Shown here one piece after another: positions 52,200 to 60,415 of a stretch of DNA of 64,000 bases. Under the pieces are notes generated by a model. That model saw only the letters and a list, made by a program, of their open reading frames with translations, did no database searches and was not told the origin of the DNA. Within the stretch, counting starts at the first letter, position 1. Each line of letters opens with the position of its first letter. The stretch spans positions 496,001 through 560,000 of the forward strand of contig JACKHZ010000009.1 in NCBI GenBank assembly GCA_020638735.1. The letters are read 5' to 3'. The translations under genes and the position numbers were made by a program. Source of the DNA: Planctomycetota bacterium (GTDB lineage Bacteria > Planctomycetota > UBA1135 > UBA2386).

Positions 52200-53354
52200 A
52201 TGAACAGCGATTCCGCCTCCGGCTTCGGCACCCTCGCCATCCACGCCGGCCAGTCCCCCGACCCCACGACCGGCGCGATCATGACGCCGGTGTTCCTGAC
52301 CAGCACCTACGTGCAGGAGGCGCCTGCCGTCAACAAGGGCTACGACTACTCGCGCTCCCACAACCCGACCCGCACCGCGCTCGAACAGAACCTGGCCGCG
52401 CTCGAAGGCGGGCGCTTCGGCCTCGGCTTCGCCAGCGGCATGGCGGCGATCCACTGCGTCGTCAACCTGCTGCAGTCGGGCGACCACGTGATCGCCGGCA
52501 ACGACCTCTACGGCGGCACCTACCGCCTGCTGCAGACGCTGTACAGGAAGTTCGGCGTCGAGACGACCTACGTCGACCTCACCGACCACGCCCAGCTCGA
52601 AGGCGCGTTCCGGCCCGAAACGAAGTTGGTGATGCTGGAGACGCCGACCAACCCGCTGCTGCGCTGCTGCGACCTGCAGGCGATCGCCGCGATCGCGAAG
52701 CGGCACGGTGTGCTGTCGCTGGCCGACAACACCTTCGCGACGCCCTACCTGCAGAACCCGCTGCGCCTCGGCTGCGACATCGTCGTGCACTCGACGACCA
52801 AGTACCTCGGCGGCCACAGCGACGTCGTCGGCGGCGCGCTGATCACCGACGACGAGGAGCTGCACAAGCGGCTGATGCACTTCCAGAACAGCTGCGGCGG
52901 CACGCCGGGGCCGATGGACTGCTTCCTCGTGCTGCGCGGCACCAAGACGCTGCACGTTCGCATGGAGCGTCACTGCGAGAACGCGCGACGCATCGCCGAG
53001 TGGCTGCAGCAGCACCCGAAGGTCGAGCGCGTGATCTACCCGGGCCTGCCGAGTCATCCGCAGCACGAGCTGGTGCAGCGTCAGATGCGCCACGGCGGCG
53101 GCATGGTCTCGGTCGAACTGAAGGCCAGCGTCGACGAGGCGAAGCGGGTCTGCAGTTCGTTCCGCGTCTTCTCGCTGGCCGAGAGCCTCGGCGGCGTCGA
53201 GAGCCTCGTCGATCACCCGGCGTCGATGACCCACGCTTCGATCCCCGCGGCCGAGCGGCGCGCCGCGGGCTTGCAGGACGGACTGATCCGCCTGTCGGTC
53301 GGCATCGAGGACTGCGACGATCTGATCGCCGACCTCGATCGCGCGATCGGCTGA
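52200..53354 (+). CDS. Cystathionine gamma-synthase/lyase family PLP enzyme
   Basis: A 384-residue fold-type I PLP enzyme of the Cys/Met metabolism family. It has the opening 'FGTLAIHAGQSPDPTTGAIM', YDYSRSHNPTR, the Asp of the PLP site in LADNTFATPYLQNPL, and the Schiff-base Lys in HSTTKYLGGHSD. The C-terminal 'LAESLGGVESLVDHPASMTH' and 'LIRLSVGIEDCDDLIADLD' are standard. It may make cystathionine from an activated homoserine or split cystathionine; these activities are not separable by motif. It stands alone, without other methionine genes. Its own promoter is probably in the 51-base gap upstream. Confidence 0.93.
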   Translation: MNSDSASGFGTLAIHAGQSPDPTTGAIMTPVFLTSTYVQEAPAVNKGYDYSRSHNPTRTALEQNLAALEGGRFGLGFASGMAAIHCVVNLLQSGDHVIAGNDLYGGTYRLLQTLYRKFGVETTYVDLTDHAQLEGAFRPETKLVMLETPTNPLLRCCDLQAIAAIAKRHGVLSLADNTFATPYLQNPLRLGCDIVVHSTTKYLGGHSDVVGGALITDDEELHKRLMHFQNSCGGTPGPMDCFLVLRGTKTLHVRMERHCENARRIAEWLQQHPKVERVIYPGLPSHPQHELVQRQMRHGGGMVSVELKASVDEAKRVCSSFRVFSLAESLGGVESLVDHPASMTHASIPAAERRAAGLQDGLIRLSVGIEDCDDLIADLDRAIG

Positions 53355-53430
53355 TCGCCGGCGTTCTGCGCCAACTCCGACCACCTGCCCAGGTTGGTGG
53401 TCGGCGCGGCAGAGCGCGCGAGCGCGGGAC

Positions 53431-53823
53431 TCAGGCCATGCCTTGCGCTTCGTTCGGCTTCTGCGTCGGCGCGCTGCGCTTCGGCGCCGGCGTCGGCAGA
53501 TCGTCGTCGTCGTCGTCCAGTCGCAGATCGCCGACGTCCTCGCCCGACACCTTCTTGCGCATCAGCCGGCCGACCTTGAACTTGACGATGCGCTTCGCAG
53601 GCACCGGCACCTTCTCCAGCGTGCGCGGGTTCTGCGCCAGCCGGGCCGCGCGCTCGCGCGACTCGAACACGCCGAACTCACGGAACTCCAAACGGTTGCC
53701 CTCGGCCAACTCGTCGATGATCGAGTTCAGGAAGGACTGGATGACGTCCTTCGCCACGACCTTCGTCACGCCGGTTTGTTCGGCGATGCGATGGACGAGC
53801 TCCTTCTTGGTCACTGTCTTCAC
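53431..53823 (-). CDS. HU/IHF family DNA-binding protein with acidic tail
   Basis: A 130-residue protein whose GTG start at 53823 has GAGGAGG five bases ahead, an excellent site. The HU fold is complete (TKKELVHRIAEQTGVTKVVA, FREFGVFESRERAAR) and the beta-arm carries the DNA-inserting region 'NPRTLEKVPVPAKRIVKFKV'. Typical HU stops near residue 95; here ~35 more residues follow, including six consecutive Asp (LRLDDDDDDLPT), then a Pro/Lys-rich end. The acidic run could compete with DNA for the body. Its promoter seems to overlap that of the divergent kinase-like gene. Confidence 0.9.
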   Translation of the reverse strand: MKTVTKKELVHRIAEQTGVTKVVAKDVIQSFLNSIIDELAEGNRLEFREFGVFESRERAARLAQNPRTLEKVPVPAKRIVKFKVGRLMRKKVSGEDVGDLRLDDDDDDLPTPAPKRSAPTQKPNEAQGMA

Positions 53824-53887
53824 CTGGGCCTCCTCGGGGGTTGCGGCAACCGGTGCGGCTGCTGGAGTGTGCACGAAGTCGCGTCGG

Positions 53888-53895
53888 ACTATACT
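53888..53895. promoter_or_regulatory. Shared AT-rich core of a divergent promoter pair
   Basis: ACTATACT gives TATACT (53890-53895) on the plus strand, 12 bases before the GTG of the WaaP-like gene, and TATAGT on the minus strand for HU, with a minus-strand TTGTGG 18 bases further up. The -35 partner on the plus strand is poor. The single AT-rich patch in this GC-rich gap supports a regulatory role. Confidence 0.4.
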
Positions 53896-53907
53896 CTTGC
53901 GCTCACC

Positions 53908-54597
53908 GTGTCCACAAGTGTCCCCGATCCCCCAAGGCTGAAGTTCGCCTCGGCGCAATGGCCGGCGATCGCCGCGGCGTTGCTGCGCGATGGCCCGGTC
54001 GGCCCTGCCGACGTCGGGGAAGAAGTCGTCACGCATCGCAGCTCGTGGGTGCGCAGGCGCCCTACCGAGGGCGGCGACGTCTACATAAAGACATACTGCT
54101 ACAACACTTGGGGAGCGCGGCTCCGCAACATGGCGAAGCACACGGCGCCATGCCGCCGATCTCGCGCCGCCGCCGAGGCCGCCGCCCTGCTATGGCTGGC
54201 GGAACACGGCTTTCCGACTGCGGAGCCGCTCGCGGTCCTCGAACGCCGCCGCCTCGGCTTCGTCGTCGAGGCGGTGCTGGTCACGCGGGCGCAGCCCGGC
54301 ACGCGCGCCGACCACGCGCTGGCCGCCGCGACGCCGGCGGCGCGCACACGCCTCGTCGACGCGATCGGCGAGTTCGTGCGGCGCCTGCACGCCGCGGGCT
54401 TCCGCGACCGCAACCTGGACCTGCGCAACCTGCTGCTGCACGACGACGGCGCGAAGACCACCGTCGCCAAGATCGACTCACCGCGGCACCGCATCGTCAG
54501 GCCGGGCCGGGCGGACGATCGCCTGGCGCGAGCCGACTGGCGGCGATTGCTACCTCAGCTCGCAGCCTTCACGACGCAGATCGCGACGCCCGGCTGA
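53908..54597 (+). CDS. WaaP/Kdo-kinase-like lipopolysaccharide kinase family protein
   Basis: A 229-residue protein kinase-like protein starting at a GTG at 53908. The N-lobe has 'EGGDVYIKTYCYNTWGARLR' with the likely ATP-binding Lys (YIK). The catalytic loop is FRDRNLDLRNLLL (usual form HxDLxxxNxL). The metal-binding DFG equivalent is KIDSPRHR. The family phosphorylates sugars of the lipopolysaccharide inner core. The Arg at the HRD His position and the Ser at the DFG Phe position are odd but tolerated in this family. The stop faces the TPR lipoprotein (gap 11 bases). Confidence 0.8.
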   Translation: MSTSVPDPPRLKFASAQWPAIAAALLRDGPVGPADVGEEVVTHRSSWVRRRPTEGGDVYIKTYCYNTWGARLRNMAKHTAPCRRSRAAAEAAALLWLAEHGFPTAEPLAVLERRRLGFVVEAVLVTRAQPGTRADHALAAATPAARTRLVDAIGEFVRRLHAAGFRDRNLDLRNLLLHDDGAKTTVAKIDSPRHRIVRPGRADDRLARADWRRLLPQLAAFTTQIATPG

Positions 54598-54608
54598 CCG
54601 CGGCGCGT

Positions 54609-55715
54609 CTACCCGCGTGTGTTGCGATTCGGCCGCCGCAGTTCGTCCAGCGATGGCTCGGTGCTCTCCGACGGACCGAGCAGCTCGCCGATGCGCCGCA
54701 GCCGGAACGGCACCCAGACGGTGCGCTCGGCCTGTTCGTGACCGTCGCTCGGCTGCGAACGCTGCAAGAACATGCGGAACGCCGCGCGCGCCTTCGGCCA
54801 GTACAGCAGCCGATCCGCGTCGGTGCGCGGCAACACCTCGTAGTAGATCAGACCGATGTTGAGCGCGGCCCGCGCCACGCCGGGTTCGTCACCGAGGATC
54901 TCGAGGTAGAGATCGACGGCGCTCTCCGGCGCCCCCTTGCGCCAGAGCGCCGCAGCGCGGTCCATGCGCAGCGCCACCGAGTGGTCGCCGAGCTGTTCGA
55001 GGGTGGCGATGCGTTGCAGGGCTTCGTCGACGCGGCCGAGGCGATAGAGCAACAGCATCAGGTAGCTACGTTGCGCGTCGAGGTCCTCCGGGCGCTGCGC
55101 GAGGTAGGCACGAAACTGGCTCGCCGCCTCCTCGTCGCGACCGAGTTCGACGAGCACCTGCGCCGACTCGAGCAGCGCCTCCAGCAGACTTCCGTCGACG
55201 GCGATCGCCCGATCGAACCCCACCAACGCCTCCGAAAGGCGCCCCTGGCCGCGGTTGACGCGGGCGCTCGACAGCCACGCCCAGCCGAACCCGGGAAACC
55301 GCTTCAGCAGCGCCTGCAGTGCGTTGGCCTGTGCATAGGCCGTGTCGGCGAGGCGGGCCCGCAGGTAGGCAGGCAACGGCGAACTGCCGTCGTCCGGCGC
55401 CTGCGTGTAGCGATCCACCATCGCCTGTTCGACTTCCCCGCCGAGCTCCCTCGCGAGGTCCTGGTAGGCGAAGTGGGCGCGGACCAGCTCGGGGCAGTGG
55501 TCGATCGCGGCGAGCAACGAGACCAGCGCCGCCGCCTGGTCGCCCCGGGCCAGGGCGGCCTGAGCGTCCCGCCAGGCGGTGGCACCGTCGGGATCGGCGC
55601 AGGTCGTCCACTGCGCCCCCGAGCCGCGCACCCCTGCGCCGCCGAACAACTCGCAGGCAGGCAGCGCGCAGACCGCCGCCAACGCCAGCGAGGCCGCCGC
55701 GCGACGCGTGCACAT
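54609..55715 (-). CDS. TPR lipoprotein
   Basis: A 368-residue lipoprotein. The start is the ATG at 55715, which overlaps the upstream stop as TGATG; a GTG at 55718 is also possible. The lipobox is ALPAC. The rest is tetratricopeptide repeats, for example 'GRLSEALVGFDRAIAVDGSL' and 'EDLDAQRSYLMLLLYRLGRV'. The final ~60 residues are Arg/Glu-rich without TPRs. It is probably an envelope scaffold. Coupling to the 181-residue lipoprotein and trpS suggests co-expression, not a shared reaction. Confidence 0.8.
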   Translation of the reverse strand: MCTRRAAASLALAAVCALPACELFGGAGVRGSGAQWTTCADPDGATAWRDAQAALARGDQAAALVSLLAAIDHCPELVRAHFAYQDLARELGGEVEQAMVDRYTQAPDDGSSPLPAYLRARLADTAYAQANALQALLKRFPGFGWAWLSSARVNRGQGRLSEALVGFDRAIAVDGSLLEALLESAQVLVELGRDEEAASQFRAYLAQRPEDLDAQRSYLMLLLYRLGRVDEALQRIATLEQLGDHSVALRMDRAAALWRKGAPESAVDLYLEILGDEPGVARAALNIGLIYYEVLPRTDADRLLYWPKARAAFRMFLQRSQPSDGHEQAERTVWVPFRLRRIGELLGPSESTEPSLDELRRPNRNTRG

Positions 55716-56260
55716 CACCGGCGCACGACCCCGTCGGCGATCGTGAACTCGCGCAGCTTCTGCACCTGACCACGCGTCTCCTCCACCAGCACCTGCTCGC
55801 CGGTGGCGACGGCCGAGAGCCCCATGGTGCCCCCGCGTGTGCGACGCGTGAAGCGGTTGAGCACCTTGTAGGTCGTGTGGGGACCGAGCTTGCCGCTGAC
55901 GTCGTCGGGCGCCGGCGCCTCACGGATCGTGATCGAGAACCAACCGGCCTGCAGCCCGGTGATGTTGGTCCAGACCTTCTCGATGACCCCGTCCTGCTCG
56001 CGGACGTCGAAGCGGTGCAGTTCGCGGTCGACGCCGGGGGTCGTCACGCACTTGTCGAAGTTGCCGCTCATGTCCACCACCAGTTCGTCGCAGACGACCA
56101 GCCGCTGGGCCAGGAACGGCGCCAGCAGCCGACGCTCCTCCTGCGTGGTCATCTCCGTCGTCGCCGGTGTCGCGCCACAGCTGCCCAACGACGGCAGCAT
56201 CGCGATCAGCCCGACGACCAGACGTCCGCGCCACCTGCACTTCCCGATCGGGTTCTTCAT
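55715..56260 (-). CDS. Hypothetical lipoprotein, 181 residues
   Basis: A signal sequence ending in the lipobox LGSC precedes a ~150-residue domain I do not recognise. Features seen: 'RRLLAPFLAQRLVVCDELVV', a Cys in KCVTTP (possible disulfide with the VVCDE Cys), and a beta-rich 'ITIREAPAPDDVSG' region. It overlaps trpS upstream by ATGA and the TPR lipoprotein downstream by one base, so translation of all three is probably linked. Function unknown. Confidence 0.7.
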   Translation of the reverse strand: MKNPIGKCRWRGRLVVGLIAMLPSLGSCGATPATTEMTTQEERRLLAPFLAQRLVVCDELVVDMSGNFDKCVTTPGVDRELHRFDVREQDGVIEKVWTNITGLQAGWFSITIREAPAPDDVSGKLGPHTTYKVLNRFTRRTRGGTMGLSAVATGEQVLVEETRGQVQKLREFTIADGVVRR

Positions 56261-57246
56261 GCGTTCGCCTCCCCGCGAATGCCGATGCGCTCGCGCACCA
56301 GCGTCATCGTCTCCTCAGCCGTGCGGCGCGCCTTCTCGGCGCCGGCCGCCAGGATCTCGTCGAGCCGCTTCGGCGCGGCCCGCAACGCGGCGGCCCGCTC
56401 GCGGATCGGCCCCTTCACGGCCTCCATGTTGACGGCCAGCATCTTCTTGCAGTCGACGCAGCCGAGCGCCGCCGAACGGCAACCCGCGGCGACCTCGGCG
56501 CACGTCTCCGGCGGCGAGAAGAAGCCGTGGTACGAGTAGATGTTGCAGATGTCCGGGTTGCCCGGGTCGGCGCGACGCAGGCGCGCCGGATCGGTCTTCG
56601 CGCCGCGCAGCTTCTGCCACGTCTCGTCAGCCGTCTCGAACAGTCCGATCTCGTTGCCCTTCGACTTCGACATCTTGCTGTCGCCGTCGACGCCCATCAC
56701 CCGCGGCGCGTGGCTCTTCGCCGTCTTCGGCTCCGGGAAGGTGTCGCCATAGACGAAGTTGAACCGCCGCAGCGTCTCGCGCGCGAGCTCGAGGTGCTGG
56801 TCCTGATCCTCGCCGACCGGCACGCACTCGGGTCGGTACAGCGCGATGTCGGCGGTCTGCAGGATCGGGTAGGTGAACAACCCGGCGTTGATGTTGTCCG
56901 GCTGCTGCGCGCTCTTGTCCTTGAACTGCGTCATGCGGTTCAGGTCGCCGAGCGGCGTCAGGCAGGTCAACACCCAGCACAGCTCGGCGTGCTGCGGCAC
57001 GTGCGACTGCACGAACAGGGTCGACTTGTCGGGGTCGACGCCGCTCGCCAGCACGCCGATCGCGAGCTCGCGCACGGCGCTGCGCAGCTGCCCGGCCGGC
57101 GGACGCTGGGTCAGCGCGTGCAGATCGGCCAGGAAGAAGTAGGACTCGTACTCGCGCTGCAGGCGCACCCAATTGACGAGCGCCCCCAGGTAGTTGCCGA
57201 TGTGCAGGTTGCCGGTCGGCTGGATGCCGGACAGGGTGCGGACCAT
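56257..57246 (-). CDS. trpS: Tryptophanyl-tRNA synthetase
   Basis: A 329-residue class I synthetase that charges tRNA-Trp (a matching tRNA gene is at 47349). HIGH-type motif GNLHIGNYLG, then the KMSKS loop DSKMSKSKGN. Intervening Trp-pocket residues lie in 'FVQSHVPQHAELCWVLTCLT' and 'PILQTADIALYRPECVPVGE'. Length is normal for bacterial TrpS. Its stop overlaps the start of a lipoprotein gene. It is divergent from the repeat lipoprotein gene, with 134 bases between. Confidence 0.97.
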   Translation of the reverse strand: MVRTLSGIQPTGNLHIGNYLGALVNWVRLQREYESYFFLADLHALTQRPPAGQLRSAVRELAIGVLASGVDPDKSTLFVQSHVPQHAELCWVLTCLTPLGDLNRMTQFKDKSAQQPDNINAGLFTYPILQTADIALYRPECVPVGEDQDQHLELARETLRRFNFVYGDTFPEPKTAKSHAPRVMGVDGDSKMSKSKGNEIGLFETADETWQKLRGAKTDPARLRRADPGNPDICNIYSYHGFFSPPETCAEVAAGCRSAALGCVDCKKMLAVNMEAVKGPIRERAAALRAAPKRLDEILAAGAEKARRTAEETMTLVRERIGIRGEANA

Positions 57247-57380
57247 GCGCTTCGTTGTAGCGCGGAGACCGCCGCGTGCGAATCTCTTGTCACACCCCGA
57301 CGGCGAGTGCGCTGGGCGCGCCCTTCCGCCGAATCCGCGTGCGACGCCGTGCGCAGTCTGGCATCCTCCCCACCCATCGC

Positions 57381-58829
57381 ATGCCCAGGCCGGCCTCGAA
57401 CCTGATCGTCGTGCTGTTCGGCCTCGTCGCCGCCGGCTGCTCGGTGATGCCGCGCGAGCTCAACCTGACGCCGCTCTGGTTCCACCGGATGGATGCAGAG
57501 GGCAACCTGCTCGAGTGGGACGCCGTGTGGCCGGTGCTGCACTACGAGCGCACGCCGGAGGGCGGTGACGACTTCCGTGTGCGACCGCTGTACCGGCGCG
57601 TCACCGAGCCGTCTGCGGACCTGCCGGCCGACAGCGCCGTCGAGCACCAGTTCCTCGCGCCCTTCGGGCGGATCCGCAGCTACCCGGACGAGACCTCGGC
57701 GCGCCTGTTCCCGCTGTGGTCATGGCGCTCGCGCGTCAACGAGGACGGCGAACGCGACGTCGACTGGTACCTGCTGTTCCCGTTCGTCTGGGGCGGCTCG
57801 GCCGCCGACGGTCGCGAGGACTACTTCGCCGTGTTCCCGCTGTGGGCCGACGTCCCGCAGTGCATGACCTACGACCGGTTCCGCACGTTCCTGTTCCCGC
57901 TCTGGGTGTGCGTGGACAAGGGCGGTCACCGCCACCACCTGTTCCTGTGGCCGCTGATCGGCTACGGCTCCTGCGCCGAAGCCGACCACAGCTGGTTCCG
58001 CGTGATCCCGCTGTACGGCCACGACATCGAGCCGGGCCGCTTCGACCGCCGCTTCCTGCTCTGGCCGTTCTTCAGCTGGAGCACCGAGAACGAGGACGGC
58101 AACAACGGGCCGGTGCGCAGCTTCTCGTTCTGGCCGCTGTTCGGCTGGCGCTCGGGCATCGAGGCCAGCGGCTGGGCGGCGCTGTGGCCGTTCTTCCAGG
58201 CCAACGGCCAGGCGGGCACCTTCTACCGGCTGACGCTGCTGTGGCCGGTGTTCCGTTACTACTGGAACCGCCTCGAGGACGACATCCACCAGTGGTGGTT
58301 GTTCCCGTTCGTCAGCCGCACCAAGAGCACCGACCAGGACGCGTGGGTGTTCCTGTGGCCGCTGATCTGGTTCCGCGACTACCTCGACCCCGACGGCACC
58401 AATTCGCAGCAGTGGGTCCTGCCCTTCTTCTGGCACGTCGCGAAGAAGTGGAACGACGGCCGCAGCGAGGACCACGTCAAGCTCTGGCCGCTCGCCCACC
58501 GGACCGTGCACCGGGACGCCGACGGCGTCGCCGTGCGCGGCGATTGGAGCCTGCTGTCACCGCTGGTGCAGCGCGACGGCATGGCCAGCGGCCTGGAGGA
58601 GGCGTACGGCTTCCTGTGGGAGCTCGCCCGCGGCGTGCAGCGCGCCCCCGACGACGACGCGCTCGACGTGGCCGGGCGCCTCTACACGCAGCGCGCACGC
58701 GCCGACGGCACGACGGCGAGCGTGCCGTTCCTGTTCAACTACGAACAGGACGAAGGTGGCGCGCGAACACTGCGCCTGTTCCAGTTCCTGCCCATTCCGC
58801 TCGGCAGCGCCGCGCGCGTCGACCAGTGA
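57381..58829 (+). CDS. Lipoprotein with ~16 aromatic-Pro repeats, coupled to MCE transporter genes
   Basis: A 482-residue lipoprotein. The ATG at 57381 gives a signal sequence ending in VAAGC (Cys20). From about residue 94 to 394, the core Phi-(W/F/L)-P-(L/F/V) recurs about every 18-24 residues: FPL 111, FPF 134, FPL 153, FPL 173, WPL 191, IPL 210, WPF 229, WPL 252, WPF 270, WPV 289, FPF 309, WPL 327, LPF 348, WPL 370. Acidic turns (NEDGE, DPDG, ENEDG) lie between them, as for beta-hairpin repeats. I recognise no family. Its stop overlaps the GTG of the MlaE gene (GTGA), so it is probably part of the lipid-transport system. Confidence 0.85.
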   Translation: MPRPASNLIVVLFGLVAAGCSVMPRELNLTPLWFHRMDAEGNLLEWDAVWPVLHYERTPEGGDDFRVRPLYRRVTEPSADLPADSAVEHQFLAPFGRIRSYPDETSARLFPLWSWRSRVNEDGERDVDWYLLFPFVWGGSAADGREDYFAVFPLWADVPQCMTYDRFRTFLFPLWVCVDKGGHRHHLFLWPLIGYGSCAEADHSWFRVIPLYGHDIEPGRFDRRFLLWPFFSWSTENEDGNNGPVRSFSFWPLFGWRSGIEASGWAALWPFFQANGQAGTFYRLTLLWPVFRYYWNRLEDDIHQWWLFPFVSRTKSTDQDAWVFLWPLIWFRDYLDPDGTNSQQWVLPFFWHVAKKWNDGRSEDHVKLWPLAHRTVHRDADGVAVRGDWSLLSPLVQRDGMASGLEEAYGFLWELARGVQRAPDDDALDVAGRLYTQRARADGTTASVPFLFNYEQDEGGARTLRLFQFLPIPLGSAARVDQ

Positions 58830-59620
58830 ATCCGTTCGCCAAGCTCACCGACACGCTGATCGTGCGCGCCGAAGGCGCCGGCTACGTCGTCAACCTGCTG
58901 CTGCGCACGTTCGTCGTCGTCCCCCACCTGCCGCGGCGCTGGCGGTTCCTGCTCGACAACGCCTTCAACGCCGGCGTGCGCGCGCTGCCGGTGACGATGA
59001 TCGTGGCGGCGTTCGCCGGCGCGATCCTGGCGATGCAGACCGGCATCGAGCTGCGCCGCTTCGGCAACTCCAACGTGCTGGGGACCATCACCGCGCTGTC
59101 GATGTGCCGCGAGATGGGCCCGTTCATCACCGCCGTGATCCTGGCCGCGACGGTGGGTTCGGCGATCGCCGCGGAGCTGGGCACGATGAAGGTCTCCGAC
59201 GAGATCGACGCGCTGGAGGTGATGTCGATCGACCCGGTCGACTACCTGGTGCTGCCGCGCGTGGTCGCGATGGCGATGATGTGCCCGACGCTCACCGTGC
59301 TGTCGAACCTGATCGGCATCTACGGCGGCAGCGTCATCGCCGAGCAGAACCTCGGCGTCAGCCCGGATCTCTACTGGTCGAGCGCCATCGAGTCCCTGAC
59401 CTCCAGCGGCACGCTGCTGCCCAAGGAGGCCTACGTGGGCCTGTTCAAGGCGTTGTTGTTCGGCGTCGCCATCGCCACCGTCAGCTGCGCCGCTGGTCTG
59501 CGCGCGCGCGGCGGCGCGCTCGGCGTCGGGCTCGCGGTGCAGGTCGCCGTGCGCAACTCGGTGATCCTGATCATCGTGCTCGGCTTCATCGTCACCTGGT
59601 TCTTCTACTTCCTCGACTGA
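58826..59620 (+). CDS. mlaE: MlaE-type lipid ABC transporter permease
   Basis: A 264-residue permease of the MlaE/Ttg2B family. The GTG at 58826 overlaps the stop of the repeat lipoprotein (GTGA). Membrane helices lie near residues 55-75, 95-110, 145-165, 205-225 and 240-262. Family blocks are 'AFAGAILAMQTGIELRRFGN', REMGPFITAVILAATVGSAIAAELG and MKVSDEIDALEVMSIDPVDYLV. With MlaF it forms the inner-membrane ABC core that moves phospholipids to or from the MCE protein. No MlaB-type STAS gene is seen here. Confidence 0.95.
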   Translation: MNPFAKLTDTLIVRAEGAGYVVNLLLRTFVVVPHLPRRWRFLLDNAFNAGVRALPVTMIVAAFAGAILAMQTGIELRRFGNSNVLGTITALSMCREMGPFITAVILAATVGSAIAAELGTMKVSDEIDALEVMSIDPVDYLVLPRVVAMAMMCPTLTVLSNLIGIYGGSVIAEQNLGVSPDLYWSSAIESLTSSGTLLPKEAYVGLFKALLFGVAIATVSCAAGLRARGGALGVGLAVQVAVRNSVILIIVLGFIVTWFFYFLD

Positions 59621-59633
59621 AGGCGCCCGGGCG

Positions 59634-60362
59634 ATGATCGAACTGCACGACGTGCACAAGCGGCTCGGCACCCGCGAGATCCTCAGGGGGCTGACCCTCA
59701 AGGTCCCGAAGGGCATGAACTTCGTGCTCATGGGACCGTCGGGCACCGGCAAGAGCGTCACGCTCAAGCACGTCATCGGCATCTTCAAGCCGGACCGCGG
59801 CACCGTGCACGTCGACGGCCAGGACGTGCCGTCGATGGACAACCAGCAGCTGATGGCGCTGCGCAAGCGCATGGGCTACCTGTTCCAGAACGGCGCCCTG
59901 ATCAACTGGCTGACGGTCGCCGAGAACGTCGCGCTGCCGCTCAAGGAGCACAGCCGGCTGCCGCGCTCCGAGGTCGACGACCGCGTGCACCAGGTGCTCG
60001 GCATGGTCGGCATGGACCACGCGGCGCAGCAGTTCCCGCCGAGCATCTCCGGCGGCATGAAGCTGCGCGCCGGGCTCGCCCGGGCGCTGGTCACCAACCC
60101 CGAGTACGTGCTCTACGACGAGCCCAACGCCGGCCTCGACCCGATCATCAGCCACCAGATCCACGAGCTGATCGCCGAGGTGCGCGATCGCCTGTCCGTC
60201 ACGGGCCTGATCGTGACCCACTCGCGCGCCTGCGCCGTGCAATGCGGCGACCGCATCGGCATCCTCGAGGCCGGCAAGCTCGCCGTCGAAGGCAGCGTCG
60301 ACGAGATGGTGCGCAGCGAACACCCGCTGGCGAAGGCCTTCCTCGGCGGCGGCGCGGACTGA
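59634..60362 (+). CDS. mlaF: MlaF-type lipid ABC transporter ATPase
   Basis: A 242-residue ATPase. Walker A is GPSGTGKS (residues 34-41), Q-loop in FQNGALINWLTV, signature SGGMKLRAGLARAL, Walker B VLYDEPNAGLDP and His switch VTHS. The FQNGAL and SGGMK forms are those of the Mla/Ttg2A group. It starts 13 bases after mlaE. It drives the permease from the cytoplasm. Confidence 0.96.
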   Translation: MIELHDVHKRLGTREILRGLTLKVPKGMNFVLMGPSGTGKSVTLKHVIGIFKPDRGTVHVDGQDVPSMDNQQLMALRKRMGYLFQNGALINWLTVAENVALPLKEHSRLPRSEVDDRVHQVLGMVGMDHAAQQFPPSISGGMKLRAGLARALVTNPEYVLYDEPNAGLDPIISHQIHELIAEVRDRLSVTGLIVTHSRACAVQCGDRIGILEAGKLAVEGSVDEMVRSEHPLAKAFLGGGAD

Positions 60363-60415
60363 GGCCCCGAACAGAGCAACCGGCACCGGACCCTGACGAA
60401 CACGCGAGAACCGAC

